Positions 63,941 through 64,000 of a stretch of DNA of 64,000 bases are shown here, piece by piece (positions within the stretch are counted from its first letter, which is position 1; every line of letters starts with the position of its first letter). Both the position numbers and the translations under genes were made by a program. Source of the stretch: an uncultured Bacteroidales bacterium (GTDB lineage Bacteria > Bacteroidota > Bacteroidia > Bacteroidales > Bacteroidaceae); assembly GCA_902799685.1 (NCBI GenBank), contig CADCBO010000013.1, forward strand, positions 1 through 64,000, written 5' to 3'. The notes below the pieces were generated by a model. It had not been told where the DNA came from. It searched no databases and saw only the letters and a list, made by a program, of their open reading frames with translations.

Positions 63941-64000
63941 CCCAATAAACTTTTAGTGGCTCAAAAATACAAAAAAAAGCCGTATCTTTAAGCTTCGCTT

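Overview
The window looks like a chromosomal segment of a Bacteroidales bacterium of the Bacteroides/Prevotella kind. Supporting signs are promoters of the Bacteroidetes type (TTTG, about 19-21 bases, TAnnTTTG), weak ribosome binding sites, a serine palmitoyltransferase for sphingolipids, the Bacteroidetes omega subunit (Rpb6-like), a PorT-type barrel protein, a gliding-motility C-terminal domain, DUF4293, and secreted or lipoprotein glycoside hydrolases. Most of the window is moderately GC-rich. The 27.1-31.0 kb, 41.7-48.2 kb and 19.8-20.2 kb stretches are clearly more AT-rich and look acquired. Family names below are recognised from sequence memory; no database search was run.

Layout. 0-4.2 kb: an esterase cut by the window edge, a PstS-like lipoprotein, a Fic protein with an internal deletion, a membrane LytTR regulator, and two tandem small membrane proteins. 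4.2-10.5 kb: a five-gene polyamine operon (arginine decarboxylase, SpeE homologue, agmatinase, carboxyspermidine dehydrogenase and decarboxylase) behind a roughly 330-nt structured leader or small RNA that ends in its own terminator. 10.5-21.1 kb: tRNA-Pro, sphingolipid genes, lon-tgt-lptF/G-DEAD helicase, a four-helix-bundle insertion gene, and panB. 21.2-36.9 kb: addA and a frameshifted addB, separated by about 10 kb of accessory genes. These are a GH16 that lost its catalytic segment, a GH5 broken by a 14-bp tandem duplication, a phosphoesterase with a nonsense codon, a MazG plus nuclease-helicase-S24 pair, and small cassettes. 37-40.4 kb: a lipoprotein, a carboxylesterase and a THUMP-like methyltransferase. 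40.4-48.2 kb: a YhcG nuclease followed by a complete Wadjet (JetABCD) plasmid-defence operon. 48.4-64 kb: GH95 fucosidase, EamA transporter, GH2 enzyme, uvrA, cell-envelope genes, rpoZ, bamD, a C69 dipeptidase and a C_GCAxxG_C_C protein.

Three themes stand out. First, a dispersed family of short palindromes (cores GGGGTCWGACCCC and GGGACAGTCCC or variants) sits on stop codons and brackets accessory genes. Two copies are identical 85-bp inverted pairs flanking the GH2 gene. Second, a two-gene MazG / nuclease-helicase cassette carries a UmuD-like self-cleavage domain at its C terminus and is preceded by a perfect operator-like palindrome. It is the best candidate for an undescribed, possibly damage-triggered defence system. 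Third, several accessory genes are decaying through small, readable lesions, which may be real or may reflect assembly error.
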